A stretch of 64,000 nt of DNA from Sphingobium quisquiliarum P25 (GCF_000445065.1 NZ_ATHO01000009.1:40752-104751); one strand, 5' to 3'. Counted from the first letter of the stretch, positions 8,267 to 18,925 are shown. The notes: generated by a model not told the origin, from the letters alone. A program made the numbers and translations.

Positions 8267-9252
8267 TCCCGCCCGCCGATGCTCCTGCTTTCCTCGCGCG
8301 CGCGGGGTGGGAGCATGCGGCGATCCTGCCGCTTGCAGGCGACGCTTCCTTTCGCCGCTATTTCCGGGTGGTGGACGGCGCGCGGCGGGCCGTGCTGATG
8401 GATGCGCCGCCCCCGCATGAGGACCCGCGCCCCTTCATCTCCGTCGCGGAGCATCTCCAGACGCAGGGGTTCGCCGCGCCTCGCATCCTGGCGCGGGACC
8501 TTGCGCAGGGTCTGGTGCTGATAGAGGATTTCGGCGACCTGCGCCTCAAGGAACATCTGGAGGACGCGCCCGCCGATGAGGCCGGGGTCTATACCCGCGC
8601 GGTCGATCTGCTCGCCGACCTTCACCGCCTGCCCGCCGCCAGCAGCCTGCCACCCTATGACCGCGCCGTCTATCAGCGCGAAGCAGCCCTGCTGACGGAA
8701 TGGTATTGCCCCGCCATAGGCCTGTCCGCCGATGCCGAAGGCTACGCCCGCGCATGGGATGCCGTGCTGCCCATAGTGGAACAGTCCGCTAGTCCCCCCG
8801 TCACCGTGCTGCGCGATTATCATGCTGAAAATATCATGTTGATCAACCGGCCGGAGGCGCGCGGGCTGGGCCTGCTCGACTTTCAGGATGCGCTGGCGGG
8901 GCACCCCGCCTATGACCTCGTTTCACTGTTGCAGGATGCCCGGCGCGACGTTTCCCCCACGCTGGAGGCCGCGATGCTGGATCATTATCGCGCGATCGCC
9001 CAGCCGCCCGCCGATTTCGACGCCGCCTATGCGGTGCTCGGCGCGCAGCGCAACGCGAAGATCATCGGCATCTTCACCCGCCTGTGGAAACGCGATGGCA
9101 AGCCGCGTTACCTGTCCTTCCTTCCCCGCATGTGGGGGCTGCTGGAACGGGACCTTGCTCACCCGGCGCTCGCCCCGGTAGCGGATTGGTTTGCCGCCAA
9201 TATCCCGGCGGACAAACGCCATGATGCGCTGAAGGACCAAGTGCCCGCATGA
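8263..9252 (+). CDS. amgK: N-acetylmuramate/N-acetylglucosamine anomeric kinase AmgK
   Basis: This 329-residue kinase of the aminoglycoside-phosphotransferase fold phosphorylates the anomeric carbon of MurNAc (and GlcNAc) recovered from peptidoglycan turnover. Visible features are the N-terminal GDASFRRYFRV strand pair, the LIEDFGDL hinge, the catalytic loop with LRDYHAENIM and the metal site LLDFQDALAGHPAYDLVSL. I chose the ATG at 8263, which overlaps the tsaE stop as ATGA and matches the usual N-terminus. An ATG at 8251 and a GTG at 8224 are alternatives. Pairing with a MurU-like gene directly downstream supports the assignment over a generic phosphotransferase. Confidence 0.85.
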   Translation: MIPPADAPAFLARAGWEHAAILPLAGDASFRRYFRVVDGARRAVLMDAPPPHEDPRPFISVAEHLQTQGFAAPRILARDLAQGLVLIEDFGDLRLKEHLEDAPADEAGVYTRAVDLLADLHRLPAASSLPPYDRAVYQREAALLTEWYCPAIGLSADAEGYARAWDAVLPIVEQSASPPVTVLRDYHAENIMLINRPEARGLGLLDFQDALAGHPAYDLVSLLQDARRDVSPTLEAAMLDHYRAIAQPPADFDAAYAVLGAQRNAKIIGIFTRLWKRDGKPRYLSFLPRMWGLLERDLAHPALAPVADWFAANIPADKRHDALKDQVPA

Positions 9253-9959
9253 TCGACACGGCGATGTTGATGGCGGCCGGGCTTGGCAAGCGGATGCGCC
9301 CGCTGACGGCGACTCGTCCCAAGCCGCTGGTGAAGGTGGCGGGCAAGGCGCTGATGGACCATGCAATCGATCGTCTGGCAGCGGGCGGCATCAGGAAAGT
9401 GGTGGTCAATGTCCACTATCTGGCCGACACGGTCGAAGCGCATCTGCGGGCCGACCGCCACGGGATAGAGCTTCTGGTGTCCGACGAACGGCAAAAGCTG
9501 CTGGAAACGGGTGGCGGCCTCATGCATGCACGTGAATTGCTGGGGGATCAGCCCTTCTTCTGCGCCAACAGCGACAATCTGTGGGTAGACGGCGCGCAGG
9601 AAACGCTGGGCATGATGCGGCGCATCTGGGACCCGGACCGGATGGACGCGCTGCTGCTGCTCGTGCCGCTGGCCCGCGCCCATTGCCACAACGGGCAGGG
9701 CGACTTCCATATGTCCCCCTGCGGCCAGCTCAGCCGCCGGAAGACCGCGCATGTCGCGCCGTTCGTCTTCACCGGGGTGCAGATCATGTCGCCCAGACTG
9801 CTGGTCGATCCGCCGTCCGACGTATTTTCCACCAACATCTTCTGGAACCGGGCGATCGAGGCCGGGCGTCTCTATGGCGTATCGCATCAGGGGCTCTGGT
9901 TCGACGTAGGCACCCCGCGCGCCATCCCCGTGGTGGAGGCCATGCTCGCTCATGGGTGA
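9249..9959 (+). CDS. murU: N-acetylmuramate alpha-1-phosphate uridylyltransferase MurU
   Basis: The 236-residue sugar-nucleotidyltransferase starts with the pyrophosphorylase signature MLMAAGLGKRMRPLT, followed by KPLVKV. It later has the divalent-metal site around NSDNLWVDG and a closing WFDVGTPRA. It would convert MurNAc-1-phosphate from AmgK into UDP-MurNAc, bypassing de novo synthesis by MurA/MurB. In Pseudomonas this route confers intrinsic fosfomycin tolerance. The ATG overlaps the amgK stop by 4 bp (ATGA). The assignment rests on the gene pair; sequence alone would allow another sugar-1-phosphate nucleotidyltransferase. Confidence 0.87.
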   Translation: MIDTAMLMAAGLGKRMRPLTATRPKPLVKVAGKALMDHAIDRLAAGGIRKVVVNVHYLADTVEAHLRADRHGIELLVSDERQKLLETGGGLMHARELLGDQPFFCANSDNLWVDGAQETLGMMRRIWDPDRMDALLLLVPLARAHCHNGQGDFHMSPCGQLSRRKTAHVAPFVFTGVQIMSPRLLVDPPSDVFSTNIFWNRAIEAGRLYGVSHQGLWFDVGTPRAIPVVEAMLAHG

Positions 9960-12927
9960 GCGCAGCCGCCCAGCCTTGTTCAACATCCCCGCCCATCGCG
10001 CCTTTTCGGATGCGCTGGCGGCCGGTATCCTCGCCCAGTATGGCGGCGACGTCCTGCGCCTCGCTCAGGGCATGATCCTGCTGCCCAGCAACCGCGCGGT
10101 CCGGGCTGTCAGCGACGCATTCGTGCGCAGGTCCGGCGGCGGATTGCTGCTGCCGCGCCTCGTGGCGATCGGCGATCCCGGCCTTGGCGAGCAGGTTGGC
10201 GGCGCGCTCGACCTGCTGGGCGAGGGGGACGCCATTCCTCCCGCCATCGCTCCCGTGCGGCGGCAGATGATCCTCGCCCGCATGGTGCAGCAAAGCGCCA
10301 GCCAGCCGATCGACGCAGGGCAGGCGTTGAAGCTAGGGCAGGCGCTGGGCACCGTGCTGGACCAGATGCAGGTGGAGCGCGTGCCCGTCACCGCGCTTGC
10401 CAGCCTGTCGCTGACCGAGGAACTGTCCGCTCATTGGCAAAGGTCGCTGGACCTCTTTTCCATCCTCATCATGCGCTGGCCTGAGGAACTGGCGCGGCTG
10501 GGCGTGATCGACCTGGCCGACCGCCGCAACCGCCTGTTCGACCGGATAGCGGCACGGTGGAGCAGCGAACCGCCGCCCGGATTCGTGATCGCGGCGGGCA
10601 TATCGACGACAGCGCCCGCCATCGCCAGCCTGCTCCGCCGCATCGCCGTCATGCCGCAGGGCAGCGTCGTTTTCGCCGGTCTGGATCAGGAGATGGATGC
10701 TCAGGCCTGGGACGCGATCGGCCCGTTCGATCCCGATCCGCTGACAGGCCGCGCGCCCGCTGGCCATGAAAGCCATCCCCAATATGCGCTGAAGCTGCTG
10801 CTCGACCGCATGAGCGCCACACGCGACGATGTGGCGGCATGGCGCTGGGGAAGCGAGCATGATGCGCGCGCGGTGCGCAGCCGGAACATTTCCAACGCCA
10901 TGCTGCCGCCTCGCCTGACGAGCCGCTGGCGAGACCTGAAATCCGCCGACCGGTCGCTGTCCGGCGTGGAAGCGCTGGAGGTCGCCACTCCGGGCGAAGA
11001 GGCGCAGGCGATCGCGATCGCCCTGCGCGAAGCATTGGAGGAACCCGGCCGCACCGCTGCGCTCGTCACGCCCGACCGGCAGTTGGCGACCCGCGTGTCG
11101 GCGCATCTGGCGCGCTGGGGGATAGAGGCGGACGATTCGGCGGGCCTGCCTCTGTCACGCTTGCCGCCCGGAACATTGCTGATCGCCATGGCCGAAGCGG
11201 TGGCGGAGCGGTTTGCCCCGGTCGCCCTGCTGACCCTGCTCAAGCATCCGCTGGTGATGCGCGGGGAGCCACGCGTGGCTTGGCTGGAGGGGGTCCGATC
11301 GCTGGACCTGCTGCTGCGCGGCCCCCGGCCTCCCGCTGGTTTGCAGGGCATCGACCTGCTGCTCGATCCGCGCGACGGGGAGGACAGGCAGGCAGCGTTG
11401 CGCGCATCGGCGCGGGCGTGGTGGCCGCAGGCGCGCGCCTTGCTGGAGCCGCTGGAGCGTGCCTTTTCGGGCAGCCCGGCGCTGGCGCAGCAGTTCGCGG
11501 CCATTCGCGAGCAGGCGGGGGCGCTCACGCTCGATGCCATATGGGCCGGGCATCAGGGCCATGCCGCCGCTGAACTTTTCGCCGAAATAGAGGCATCGGC
11601 GGAGGAAGGGCCGCGTCAGGCGGATGTCCGCGCGCTTCCCGCCCTGTTCGACCATATGCTTGGCGGTGTCGCAGTGCGGCCGCCGCAGGGGGGGCATCCC
11701 CGCATCGCCATATTGGGCCTGATCGAGGCGCAGCTCGTTCAGGCCGACCTCATGATATTGGGCGGCCTCAATGAAGGCGTCTGGCCCGGCCTGCCCGCGC
11801 CTGACCCCTGGCTTGCCCCCCGCATAAGGCGGGAGCTTGGCCTTCCCGGCCTTGAAAGCCGCATCGGCCTTGCCGCGCACGACTTTGCGAGCGGGCTGGG
11901 CGCGCCGCATGTGTTGATCACGCGGGCGAGGCGCGGGTCCGGCGGACCGGCGATCGCTTCGCGCTTCTGGCTACGGTTGAAGGCGATGGCGGGGCCGCAT
12001 TGGAAGCAGGCGGATCGCTATGCGGCTCTGGCGCAAGCGCTTGACCGTCCCTCCGGCCACCGTCCGGCCAGCCGCCCCGCGCCGGTGCCTCCCGCATCGG
12101 TCCGCCCCAAACTCATCCCCGTTACTGATGTCGACCGCCTCAAGGCCGACCCTTATGCCTTCTATGCAAAGCGCATCCTGCGTCTCGCCCGGCTCGATCC
12201 CGTCGATGCGGACGCTGGTCCCGCCTGGCGCGGCACGGCGGTGCATGAAATCCTGCAACATTGGGCGGAGTCCGCCGCGCGCGATCCGGCTGACCTGGAA
12301 AGGCGCGCCCGCGCGATGTTCGACCGGCCCGATGTTCATCCGCTGCTGAAAGCATTATGGCAGCCCCGCTTGATCGAGGCGATCCGCTGGATCGCGGCGG
12401 AGGTGATGGCTGACAAGGCCGCCGGACGCACCATATTGGCGGTGGAGGCGGACGGCCGGGCGGATGTCGCTGGCGTGACGCTGACGGGCAAGGCGGACCG
12501 CATCGACCGCATGCCAGACGGGCCGCTCGGCATTGTGGATTACAAGACCGGAAAGCCCCCCAGCGCCCGGCAGGTGCGGGCGGGATATGCGCTCCAGCTT
12601 GGGCTCCTTGGCCTGATAGCGGAACAGGGCGGCTTTCCCGGCGTCGAAGCACCGCTCAAAGCAGGTAGCTTCGAATATTGGTCGCTCGCGAAGAAGAATG
12701 ATGCGTTCGGCTATCGCGACAGTCCCGTCGACCCGCTGGGCAAGCGGGACAAGATCGTGACGGCGGATTTCACCGATTGGGTTCACGCCCAGTTCGAGCA
12801 GGTAGCCGCAGCCTATCTGACCGGCAGCGCCCCCTTCGACGCGCAGGTGAACCCGGAAGTCGCCAGCTATGGCGATTATGACCAGCTGATGCGGCTGGAG
12901 GAATGGTATGGCCGCGACGATGGCTAG
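9952..12927 (+). CDS. addB: double-strand break repair protein AddB, alphaproteobacterial type
   Basis: The 991-residue partner of AddA in the helicase-nuclease that resects DNA ends at Chi-like sites for RecA. The N-terminal half resembles an inactivated UvrD-like helicase with no good Walker A motif. The C-terminal nuclease has the PD-(D/E)XK core with the GIVDYKTGKPP strand near residue 860. I find no cysteine anywhere in the protein, so the 4Fe-4S cluster that staples the nuclease of Bacillus AddB cannot exist here. The start overlaps murU by 8 bp and the end overlaps addA. Confidence 0.95.
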   Translation: MGERSRPALFNIPAHRAFSDALAAGILAQYGGDVLRLAQGMILLPSNRAVRAVSDAFVRRSGGGLLLPRLVAIGDPGLGEQVGGALDLLGEGDAIPPAIAPVRRQMILARMVQQSASQPIDAGQALKLGQALGTVLDQMQVERVPVTALASLSLTEELSAHWQRSLDLFSILIMRWPEELARLGVIDLADRRNRLFDRIAARWSSEPPPGFVIAAGISTTAPAIASLLRRIAVMPQGSVVFAGLDQEMDAQAWDAIGPFDPDPLTGRAPAGHESHPQYALKLLLDRMSATRDDVAAWRWGSEHDARAVRSRNISNAMLPPRLTSRWRDLKSADRSLSGVEALEVATPGEEAQAIAIALREALEEPGRTAALVTPDRQLATRVSAHLARWGIEADDSAGLPLSRLPPGTLLIAMAEAVAERFAPVALLTLLKHPLVMRGEPRVAWLEGVRSLDLLLRGPRPPAGLQGIDLLLDPRDGEDRQAALRASARAWWPQARALLEPLERAFSGSPALAQQFAAIREQAGALTLDAIWAGHQGHAAAELFAEIEASAEEGPRQADVRALPALFDHMLGGVAVRPPQGGHPRIAILGLIEAQLVQADLMILGGLNEGVWPGLPAPDPWLAPRIRRELGLPGLESRIGLAAHDFASGLGAPHVLITRARRGSGGPAIASRFWLRLKAMAGPHWKQADRYAALAQALDRPSGHRPASRPAPVPPASVRPKLIPVTDVDRLKADPYAFYAKRILRLARLDPVDADAGPAWRGTAVHEILQHWAESAARDPADLERRARAMFDRPDVHPLLKALWQPRLIEAIRWIAAEVMADKAAGRTILAVEADGRADVAGVTLTGKADRIDRMPDGPLGIVDYKTGKPPSARQVRAGYALQLGLLGLIAEQGGFPGVEAPLKAGSFEYWSLAKKNDAFGYRDSPVDPLGKRDKIVTADFTDWVHAQFEQVAAAYLTGSAPFDAQVNPEVASYGDYDQLMRLEEWYGRDDG

Positions 12928-15900
12928 GAAGGCCGCCCCCTTGCAGAAGCTGCTGGGCGATCAGGCGCGCGCGTCGCAGCCGGACGCCCATGTCTGGCTG
13001 TCGGCCTCGGCGGGCACGGGCAAGACCCATGTGCTGACCGCCCGCGTCTTCCGCCTGCTGCTCCAGGGCGTCCGGCCGGAAAACATCCTCTGCCTCACCT
13101 TTACGACGGCGGGGGCGGCGGAAATGGCCGATCGCATCCATGATCGTCTGGCAGCCTGGGTTCAGATGGATGAGAAGGGGCTGTTCGAGGATCTGGAGGC
13201 GCTGGGCGAGGAATCCGGCCCCGATGCGCGCGACCGGGCGCGGCGGCTCTTTGCGGAAGTGCTGGAATCGACGGGCGGCGGCCTTCGCATCCAGACCATT
13301 CATGGCTTTTGCCAGCAACTGCTGACCACTTTTCCGCTTGAGGCCGATCTACCCCCCGGCTTCCGTCCGCTCGACCAGCGGGAGCAGGCCGCCCTTGCCC
13401 GGCAAACGCTGGCGGACATGGCCGTCCGCGCGCAGGAGCAGGGTGATGGCGCACTCATCGGCGCGCTTCAGGCTCTCAGCCTCAGGCTGGGGGAAGGGGG
13501 CGCGGAGCAGTTCCTGCTGCGCTGCGCATCGCAGCTGGATGCGCTTGAGCAGATTCCGCAGGACATTACGGCATGGCTGCACCGGGAACTTGGCCTGCCC
13601 GAAGGAGACATGGCGGAATATATTGCGGAACAATGCGGCGACGCGCTGTTCGACATGAGCACGCTGGCATGGATCGCCAAAGCTAACGCGGATTGGGGGA
13701 AGGACCGGGCGCTGGAGCGCTGCGACCGTATCGCCAAATGGCGCGCGCTCGACGCCGCCGGACGCGCGGAGAAGCTGGCGGAACTTCATCTCGCCTGGTG
13801 CAAGTCTGACGGCTCCATCCTTTCGGCCAAGGGCTGGGTCCCGCCCGTCGACGGCTATGCCGAAGCCTCCGCGAAACTGCATGGCCGCTGCGCCGAGCTT
13901 CTGGGCCTTCAGGCGCTCGCCGCCTATGCCGGCCTGCTGGGCCAGGCGCTCCAGGCCGGGCGCGCCTATGCCCGCGCCTATGCGGAGGCCAAGGCGCTGG
14001 CGGGCGTGGTCGATTTCAACGACCTCATCGCCCGCACCGCTTCGCTGCTGGGGCAACCTGGCATAGCCGACTGGATACGCTACAAGCTCGATCAGCGCAT
14101 CGACCATATCATGGTGGACGAAGCGCAGGATACGAATTCTGCCCAATGGAGGATCGTACGGTCCATTGCGGAGGAATTTTTCACGAGCGAGTGGGAAGTC
14201 AGCGAAAAGGTGCGGACCATCTTCGCTGTGGGAGATTTCAAGCAGGCGATCTTTGGTTTCCAAGGAACAAGCCCGCAGAATTTTGCAGCGGCGCAGATAC
14301 TGTTTGAGCGTGACGCGAAGCGGGCTGAGCACCCCTTCCACGACCTTTCGCTGGAACGCAGCTTCCGCTCCACCCCCGCCGTGCTCGAAGTGGTGGACCA
14401 GACGATCGCCACCCTCAGCGCCGAAAGGCTGGGGCTTCCCTCCGGCGCGGTGCGGCATGTCAGCGCCAACCGTTTTCCGGGCGAAGTGCTGTTGTGGAAA
14501 CCGATCGTCGCGGGCCTGTCCGACGAAGCCGAAGGCGAAGAGGATTGGGCCGCCGATCAGGAGCGAGTGCTGGCGCAGACCATCGCGCGGCAGATTCGCC
14601 AATGGATCGACGACGGCATGATGCTGGAAAGCAGGGGCCGCCCTGTCACTGCTGGCGACATCATGATCCTGGTCCGCCGCCGCAGCGAACTGGCGCGGCT
14701 GATCGTCGCGCGCCTCTATGAGGAAGGGGTGGCGGTCGCCGGGATCGACCGGCTGCGGCTGAACGCGCCGCTGGCGGTGCGCGACCTGCTAGCCGCGCTG
14801 CGTTTCGCCGTGCAGCCGGAGGATGACCTGAACCTCGCATCGCTGCTGGTCTCGCCGCTGATCGGCTGGTCGCAGGATCAGTTGATGACGCGCCTCGCCG
14901 GGCGGCGCACAGGGCTGTGGCGTCACCTGACGGCGACGCTGGACGAGGCGGAACTGGCGCCGCTCCGCACCCTGCTGGCGCGGGCCGACTTCACCACGCC
15001 TTACCGCTATCTGGAGGCGATCCTGTCCGGCCCGGCGCAGGGCCGCGAGCGGCTGGTCGAGCGGCTGGGCGCGGAAGCGCTCGATCCGATCGAGGAACTG
15101 CTGAACGCCGCCCTGACATTCGAGACCGATGATCATCCGTCGCTGCAACGCTTCATCGACTGGTTCGACCGGGGAGAGGTGGAGATCGTCCGCGACGCGG
15201 CGGCGCAGACGGACTCGCTGCGCCTGCTGACGGTGCATGGGGCCAAGGGGTTGCAGGCGCCGGTCGTGATCCTGGCCGACGCCTGCCTTGACCCCGATGC
15301 AGGCACGCGCACCGACTCGCTCGAATGGAACGGCATCCCGATCATCGCGCCGCGCAAGCCTGAGCGGCAGGGCCCCATAGGTGAAGCACTGGAGCAGGCG
15401 CGCGCGGCTGAACGGGAGGAGCATTGGCGCCTGCTCTACGTCGCCCTGACCCGCGCGGAGGAGAAGCTGGCCGTCGCCGGTTCGCTTGGCCCCCGCGCGA
15501 AGGGCGCGCCGCAGCCGGAAAGCTGGTTCACGGCGGTCGAAAATGCGATGGCGGCGCTGGGCGCGGAATGGGATGCGGACCCGCTGTGGGGCGCGCGGCG
15601 GAGTTGGCGCGGGACGGAAGCCTTGCCGCCGCGCCGCGCGGAACAGGCGGCCGCTGCGGAAACCGCCGTCCATCCCGAACCGGCATGGCTGCGGCAACCC
15701 GCCCCGGCGGAATCGCGCCCGCCTCGTCCCCTCGCGCCGTCAGCACAGGTCGAGGATGACATTCCCTATCCTCCGCCGACGCCCGCCATGCGTCAGGCGG
15801 CCGAACGCGGCCGGTGGCTCCATGCCTTGTTCGAGCGTCTGCCCGGCATCGCGCCCGATCAGCGGCACGCGCGCGCTGACAGCTGGTTGCAGCAGCAGGG

Positions 15901-16348
15901 GCTTGCCGACCCCGAATCCAGGCAGGAAGTGGTCGTTCAGGCGTTGCGCGTGATCGATCATCCGCAATTCTCCGCCCTGTTCGCGCCGGGAGCGCTGGCC
16001 GAAGCGCCCATTGCCGCTGTCGTCGGCGAAATGGTGATTGCGGGCACTGTCGACCGGCTGTGCGTCGACGATGACCGGGTGCAACTGGTGGATTTCAAGA
16101 CCGGGCGCGTGGCCCCCATGTCCGCCGGGGAAGTGCCCGTCGCGCACGTGCGGCAGATGGCCGCCTATGCCGCCGCGCTGGAGGTGATCTTTCCCGGCCG
16201 GCAAGTGGAAGCCGCCTTGCTCTATACCAGCGCGCCGCGCCTGATCCCGCTTTCGCCCGATCTGCTCGCGCCTCACAAGCCCGGCTTTGTAGCCGCGCAG
16301 GAGAATTTGCCCTATTCGACCGTTGAGACGGATGCGTTGCGGCCTTAG
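12908..16348 (+). CDS. addA: double-strand break repair helicase-nuclease AddA
   Basis: The 1146-residue UvrD-family helicase has Walker A in SASAGTGKT (ending at about residue 40), motif II as MVDEAQDTN, motif III/IV blocks such as [13 protein letters not shown], and motif VI in [13 protein letters not shown]-terminal RecB-type nuclease follows, with [11 protein letters not shown] near residue 1065. With AddB it forms the end-resection enzyme that replaces RecBCD. Two ATG codons (12908, 12920) lie inside the addB end; the first is used here, overlapping by 20 bp, and the second would give a more typical MARKAAPLQ start. Confidence 0.96.
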   Translation: MAATMARKAAPLQKLLGDQARASQPDAHVWLSASAGTGKTHVLTARVFRLLLQGVRPENILCLTFTTAGAAEMADRIHDRLAAWVQMDEKGLFEDLEALGEESGPDARDRARRLFAEVLESTGGGLRIQTIHGFCQQLLTTFPLEADLPPGFRPLDQREQAALARQTLADMAVRAQEQGDGALIGALQALSLRLGEGGAEQFLLRCASQLDALEQIPQDITAWLHRELGLPEGDMAEYIAEQCGDALFDMSTLAWIAKANADWGKDRALERCDRIAKWRALDAAGRAEKLAELHLAWCKSDGSILSAKGWVPPVDGYAEASAKLHGRCAELLGLQALAAYAGLLGQALQAGRAYARAYAEAKALAGVVDFNDLIARTASLLGQPGIADWIRYKLDQRIDHIMVDEAQDTNSAQWRIVRSIAEEFFTSEWEVSEKVRTIFAVGDFKQAIFGFQGTSPQNFAAAQILFERDAKRAEHPFHDLSLERSFRSTPAVLEVVDQTIATLSAERLGLPSGAVRHVSANRFPGEVLLWKPIVAGLSDEAEGEEDWAADQERVLAQTIARQIRQWIDDGMMLESRGRPVTAGDIMILVRRRSELARLIVARLYEEGVAVAGIDRLRLNAPLAVRDLLAALRFAVQPEDDLNLASLLVSPLIGWSQDQLMTRLAGRRTGLWRHLTATLDEAELAPLRTLLARADFTTPYRYLEAILSGPAQGRERLVERLGAEALDPIEELLNAALTFETDDHPSLQRFIDWFDRGEVEIVRDAAAQTDSLRLLTVHGAKGLQAPVVILADACLDPDAGTRTDSLEWNGIPIIAPRKPERQGPIGEALEQARAAEREEHWRLLYVALTRAEEKLAVAGSLGPRAKGAPQPESWFTAVENAMAALGAEWDADPLWGARRSWRGTEALPPRRAEQAAAAETAVHPEPAWLRQPAPAESRPPRPLAPSAQVEDDIPYPPPTPAMRQAAERGRWLHALFERLPGIAPDQRHARADSWLQQQGLADPESRQEVVVQALRVIDHPQFSALFAPGALAEAPIAAVVGEMVIAGTVDRLCVDDDRVQLVDFKTGRVAPMSAGEVPVAHVRQMAAYAAALEVIFPGRQVEAALLYTSAPRLIPLSPDLLAPHKPGFVAAQENLPYSTVETDALRP

Positions 16349-16377
16349 ATACGCGTCCAACTGAAGGAGAATTCGAT

Positions 16378-16698
16378 ATGGCTACCAAGGCAGTCACTGA
16401 CCTCAGCTTCAAGGCGGACGTGATCGACGCCGACAAGCCCGTGCTTGTCGATTTCTGGGCGGAATGGTGCGGCCCCTGCAAGATGATCGGACCGGCCCTG
16501 GAGGAAATCTCCGAGGAGTTGGCGGATAAGTTGACGATTGCCAAGATCAACATCGACGAAAATCCCGATGCGCCCGGTCAATATGGCGTCCGCGGCATTC
16601 CGACGATGATCCTGTTCAAGAATGGCGAAGCGGCCGCGACCAAGGTCGGCGCCGCGCCCAAGAGCGCGCTCAAGGGCTGGATCGAAAGCGTCCTCTGA
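16378..16698 (+). CDS. trxA: thioredoxin
   Basis: The 106-residue cytoplasmic thioredoxin carries the active site WCGPC at 30-34, the conserved cis-proline loop GIPTM and the closing glycine-containing helix. It donates electrons to ribonucleotide reductase, peroxiredoxins and other disulfide substrates. The ATG follows a strong GAAGGAG. It lies 29 bp after addA, so it may be the last gene of the divL-to-trxA run while also having its own promoter. Confidence 0.98.
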   Translation: MATKAVTDLSFKADVIDADKPVLVDFWAEWCGPCKMIGPALEEISEELADKLTIAKINIDENPDAPGQYGVRGIPTMILFKNGEAAATKVGAAPKSALKGWIESVL

Positions 16699-16708
16699 CC
16701 ACGTTATC

Positions 16709-16740
16709 GCGCGCCCCTTCCTTGGTGGGAGAGGGCGCGC
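16709..16740. terminator. hairpin between convergent trxA and hisN-like genes
   Basis: GCGCGCCC (16709-16716) and GGGCGCGC (16733-16740) form a perfect eight-pair stem with extra partial pairing inside the loop. It sits between two convergent stop codons, the usual place for a bidirectional terminator. It lacks a T-run on either side, so termination efficiency is uncertain. Confidence 0.4.
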
Positions 16741-16749
16741 AATATGCTT

Positions 16750-17547
16750 TCACGCAAACAGCTTTTCCGCCGCAAGATCCCATAGCCGCGGCGAAGACGC
16801 GCCCAGCAGCCCCCGCCGCAGATCGCCCACGCGATAGGGCGACCCGTTCAGCCTCTGACAGCATCCGCCAGCCTCGTTCACGAACAGGGTTCCGGCTGCA
16901 TGGTCCCAGGGCAGGGTGCGCGCGAAAACCGACACGTCATTCTGCCCCAGGACCAGCCGGGGATATTGCTCGGCTGCGCAGCGGGGTATGTCCACCAGCG
17001 CGAAATTGCCTGCCGATCGCTGCTGAATGTCGGCCCGCTCCTCCGGCGTCATGAAGTAGACGGCTAGCGCCGCCACGGGCAGGGCGTCGCCGCTCTCACG
17101 CGCATGCACCTGCGCGCCGTCGATATGGCTGCCCGCTCCCAGGATGGCGTGACACAGCCTTCCGGTCAGCGGGTCCAATATCCACCCGGCCAGCGTCGTT
17201 TCCGCATCGGCAAGCGCGATCATGATGCCGAAAGGCGGGCGTCCGGCCGCAAAATTGCCGGTCCCGTCGATCGGGTCGATGATCCAGTTCAGTCCGTCGC
17301 CCGCCCGCTCCAGGATCGCCGGGTCAGCCGCGCAGGCTTCTTCACCGATGATCCCTGCTTCCGGCAGGATGCGCGCAAGCCCTTCCGCCAGCCTGATTTC
17401 GCTTTCCTTGTCGGCGATGGTGACAAGGTCGTCGGCGGCCTTCTCGCTGATCTCCTCCGTCCGCAGATTCTGATAGCGCGGCATGACGATGTCACGCGCC
17501 ACGTCACGCATCAGCGCGACGACGGTTTCGTGCAGTTCGATTGGCAT
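16750..17547 (-). CDS. inositol monophosphatase-family phosphatase (possible HisN histidinol-phosphatase)
   Basis: The 265-residue Mg-dependent phosphatase has the family motifs: EEACA for the first metal glutamates, IDPIDGTGNFAAG (motif A) near residue 85, and PWDHAAGTLFVNEAGG (motif B). Substrates in this family include inositol-1-phosphate, histidinol phosphate and fructose bisphosphate. Sequence alone does not choose, though alphaproteobacteria commonly use such an enzyme as HisN. I start at the ATG at 17545-17547, which overlaps the argJ stop (TGATG), rather than a longer frame from 17604. It is therefore coupled to argJ. Confidence 0.85.
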   Translation of the reverse strand: MPIELHETVVALMRDVARDIVMPRYQNLRTEEISEKAADDLVTIADKESEIRLAEGLARILPEAGIIGEEACAADPAILERAGDGLNWIIDPIDGTGNFAAGRPPFGIMIALADAETTLAGWILDPLTGRLCHAILGAGSHIDGAQVHARESGDALPVAALAVYFMTPEERADIQQRSAGNFALVDIPRCAAEQYPRLVLGQNDVSVFARTLPWDHAAGTLFVNEAGGCCQRLNGSPYRVGDLRRGLLGASSPRLWDLAAEKLFA

Positions 17548-18773
17548 CAGCTGCGGTAATCCGCATTGATCGAAATATATCCATGCGTCAGGTCGCAGGT
17601 CCACACCGTCGCCCGGCCATCCCCCAGGCCAAGGTCAACGCCGATCTGGATGTTCTGGCCCTTGAGGTGTGCGGCAACCGGCGCTTCGTCATAGCCCTCG
17701 ACGGCCAGCCCGCCCGACGCCACCTGCGTCGCGCCGAAGCGGATCGACAGCTTGTCGCGGTCCGCCGGTTCGCCAGCCTTGCCCACGGCCATGACCACGC
17801 GGCCCCAATTGGCGTCCTCTCCCGCTATCGCCGTCTTGACCAGCGGGGAATTAGCGATGGACAGGGCGATGCGGTGAGCGCTTGCATCGCTCTCCGCGCC
17901 TTCGACCGTGATCTCGATGAACTTCGAAGCGCCCTCGCCATCGCGCACGACAAGATGCGCCAGCTGGCGGCAAAGGTCGCTCAACGCCGCATGAAAGGCG
18001 TCCGCGCCCGGATCGTCCATGAAGGTGAGGGGGGCATTGCCTGCCTTGCCCGTGGCGAAGGCCAGCACCGTGTCGCTGGTGGACGTGTCGCTGTCCACCG
18101 TGATGCAGGAAAATGTGTGCCTGTTCGCCGCCGACAGCATCTGCTGCAACAGCTTCGGGTCGATCGCGGCATCGGTGAAGATATAGCCCAGCATCGTCGC
18201 CATGTCGGGCGCGATCATGCCCGAACCCTTGATGATCCCCACCAATTCTACCCTGGTGCTGCCGATCATCGCGCTGACATGGGCGCCCTTGGCGAAGGTA
18301 TCGGTCGTGCCGATCGTGTTCGCCGCATCCTCCCACCCGCAAGGTTCGGCGGAAAAGGCGTCCTCCAGCCCCGCTTCGGCCTTGTCCACCGGCAGCGGCA
18401 CGCCGATCACGCCCGTGGAGGAAATGAAGATGTCCGATGGCAGGCAATGCAGATGATTGGCGGCTTTCGCCGCGATCGCTTCCACGGCCGCACGGCCCCG
18501 GTGCCCGGTGAAGGCGTTGGCGTTGCCTGCATTGACCACCAGTGCGCGCGCTGATCCCAGCGGTATGGCGTCGCGGCACCATTCGACTTCGGGCGAGGGG
18601 CATTTGCTCTGCGTCGTCACGCCCGCGACCACGGTTCCTTCCGAAAGCTCGACGAAGGTCAGGTCGCAGCGATCCCAATTCTTGTAACGTGCGCGAGCAA
18701 CGCGCGTCGTGACGCCCGCGATCGGCGGAAGATCGGGAAAAGCGGCGGGGGCGAGGGGAGAGCGCTGAATCAT
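17547..18773 (-). CDS. argJ: bifunctional ornithine acetyltransferase/N-acetylglutamate synthase
   Basis: The 408-residue ArgJ transfers acetyl from N-acetylornithine to glutamate in the cyclic arginine pathway. The autoprocessing site is visible in KGSGMIAPDMATMLG, where Thr193 would be the new N-terminal nucleophile of the beta chain. Other family landmarks are VVNAGNANAFTG and SSTGVIGVPLP. The stop overlaps the next gene by one base. It is divergent from secA across about 150 bp that must hold both promoters. The parvulin-like isomerase gene often found between secA and argJ in related genomes is absent. Confidence 0.95.
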   Translation of the reverse strand: MIQRSPLAPAAFPDLPPIAGVTTRVARARYKNWDRCDLTFVELSEGTVVAGVTTQSKCPSPEVEWCRDAIPLGSARALVVNAGNANAFTGHRGRAAVEAIAAKAANHLHCLPSDIFISSTGVIGVPLPVDKAEAGLEDAFSAEPCGWEDAANTIGTTDTFAKGAHVSAMIGSTRVELVGIIKGSGMIAPDMATMLGYIFTDAAIDPKLLQQMLSAANRHTFSCITVDSDTSTSDTVLAFATGKAGNAPLTFMDDPGADAFHAALSDLCRQLAHLVVRDGEGASKFIEITVEGAESDASAHRIALSIANSPLVKTAIAGEDANWGRVVMAVGKAGEPADRDKLSIRFGATQVASGGLAVEGYDEAPVAAHLKGQNIQIGVDLGLGDGRATVWTCDLTHGYISINADYRS

Positions 18774-18925
18774 GTCCGTCGATTAGCGCAATATGGCGGC
18801 CGGTCAATGATGGCGCCTTGCAGGCTCCGTCTGATTGACTAAAGCCCGCCTCCTCCCTAAATCGCGGCGCATGTCTGTGCGTGTCGCCTCAAGGGGTGCG
18901 CGTTTCCCTTTTGTCAGGATGTTGC

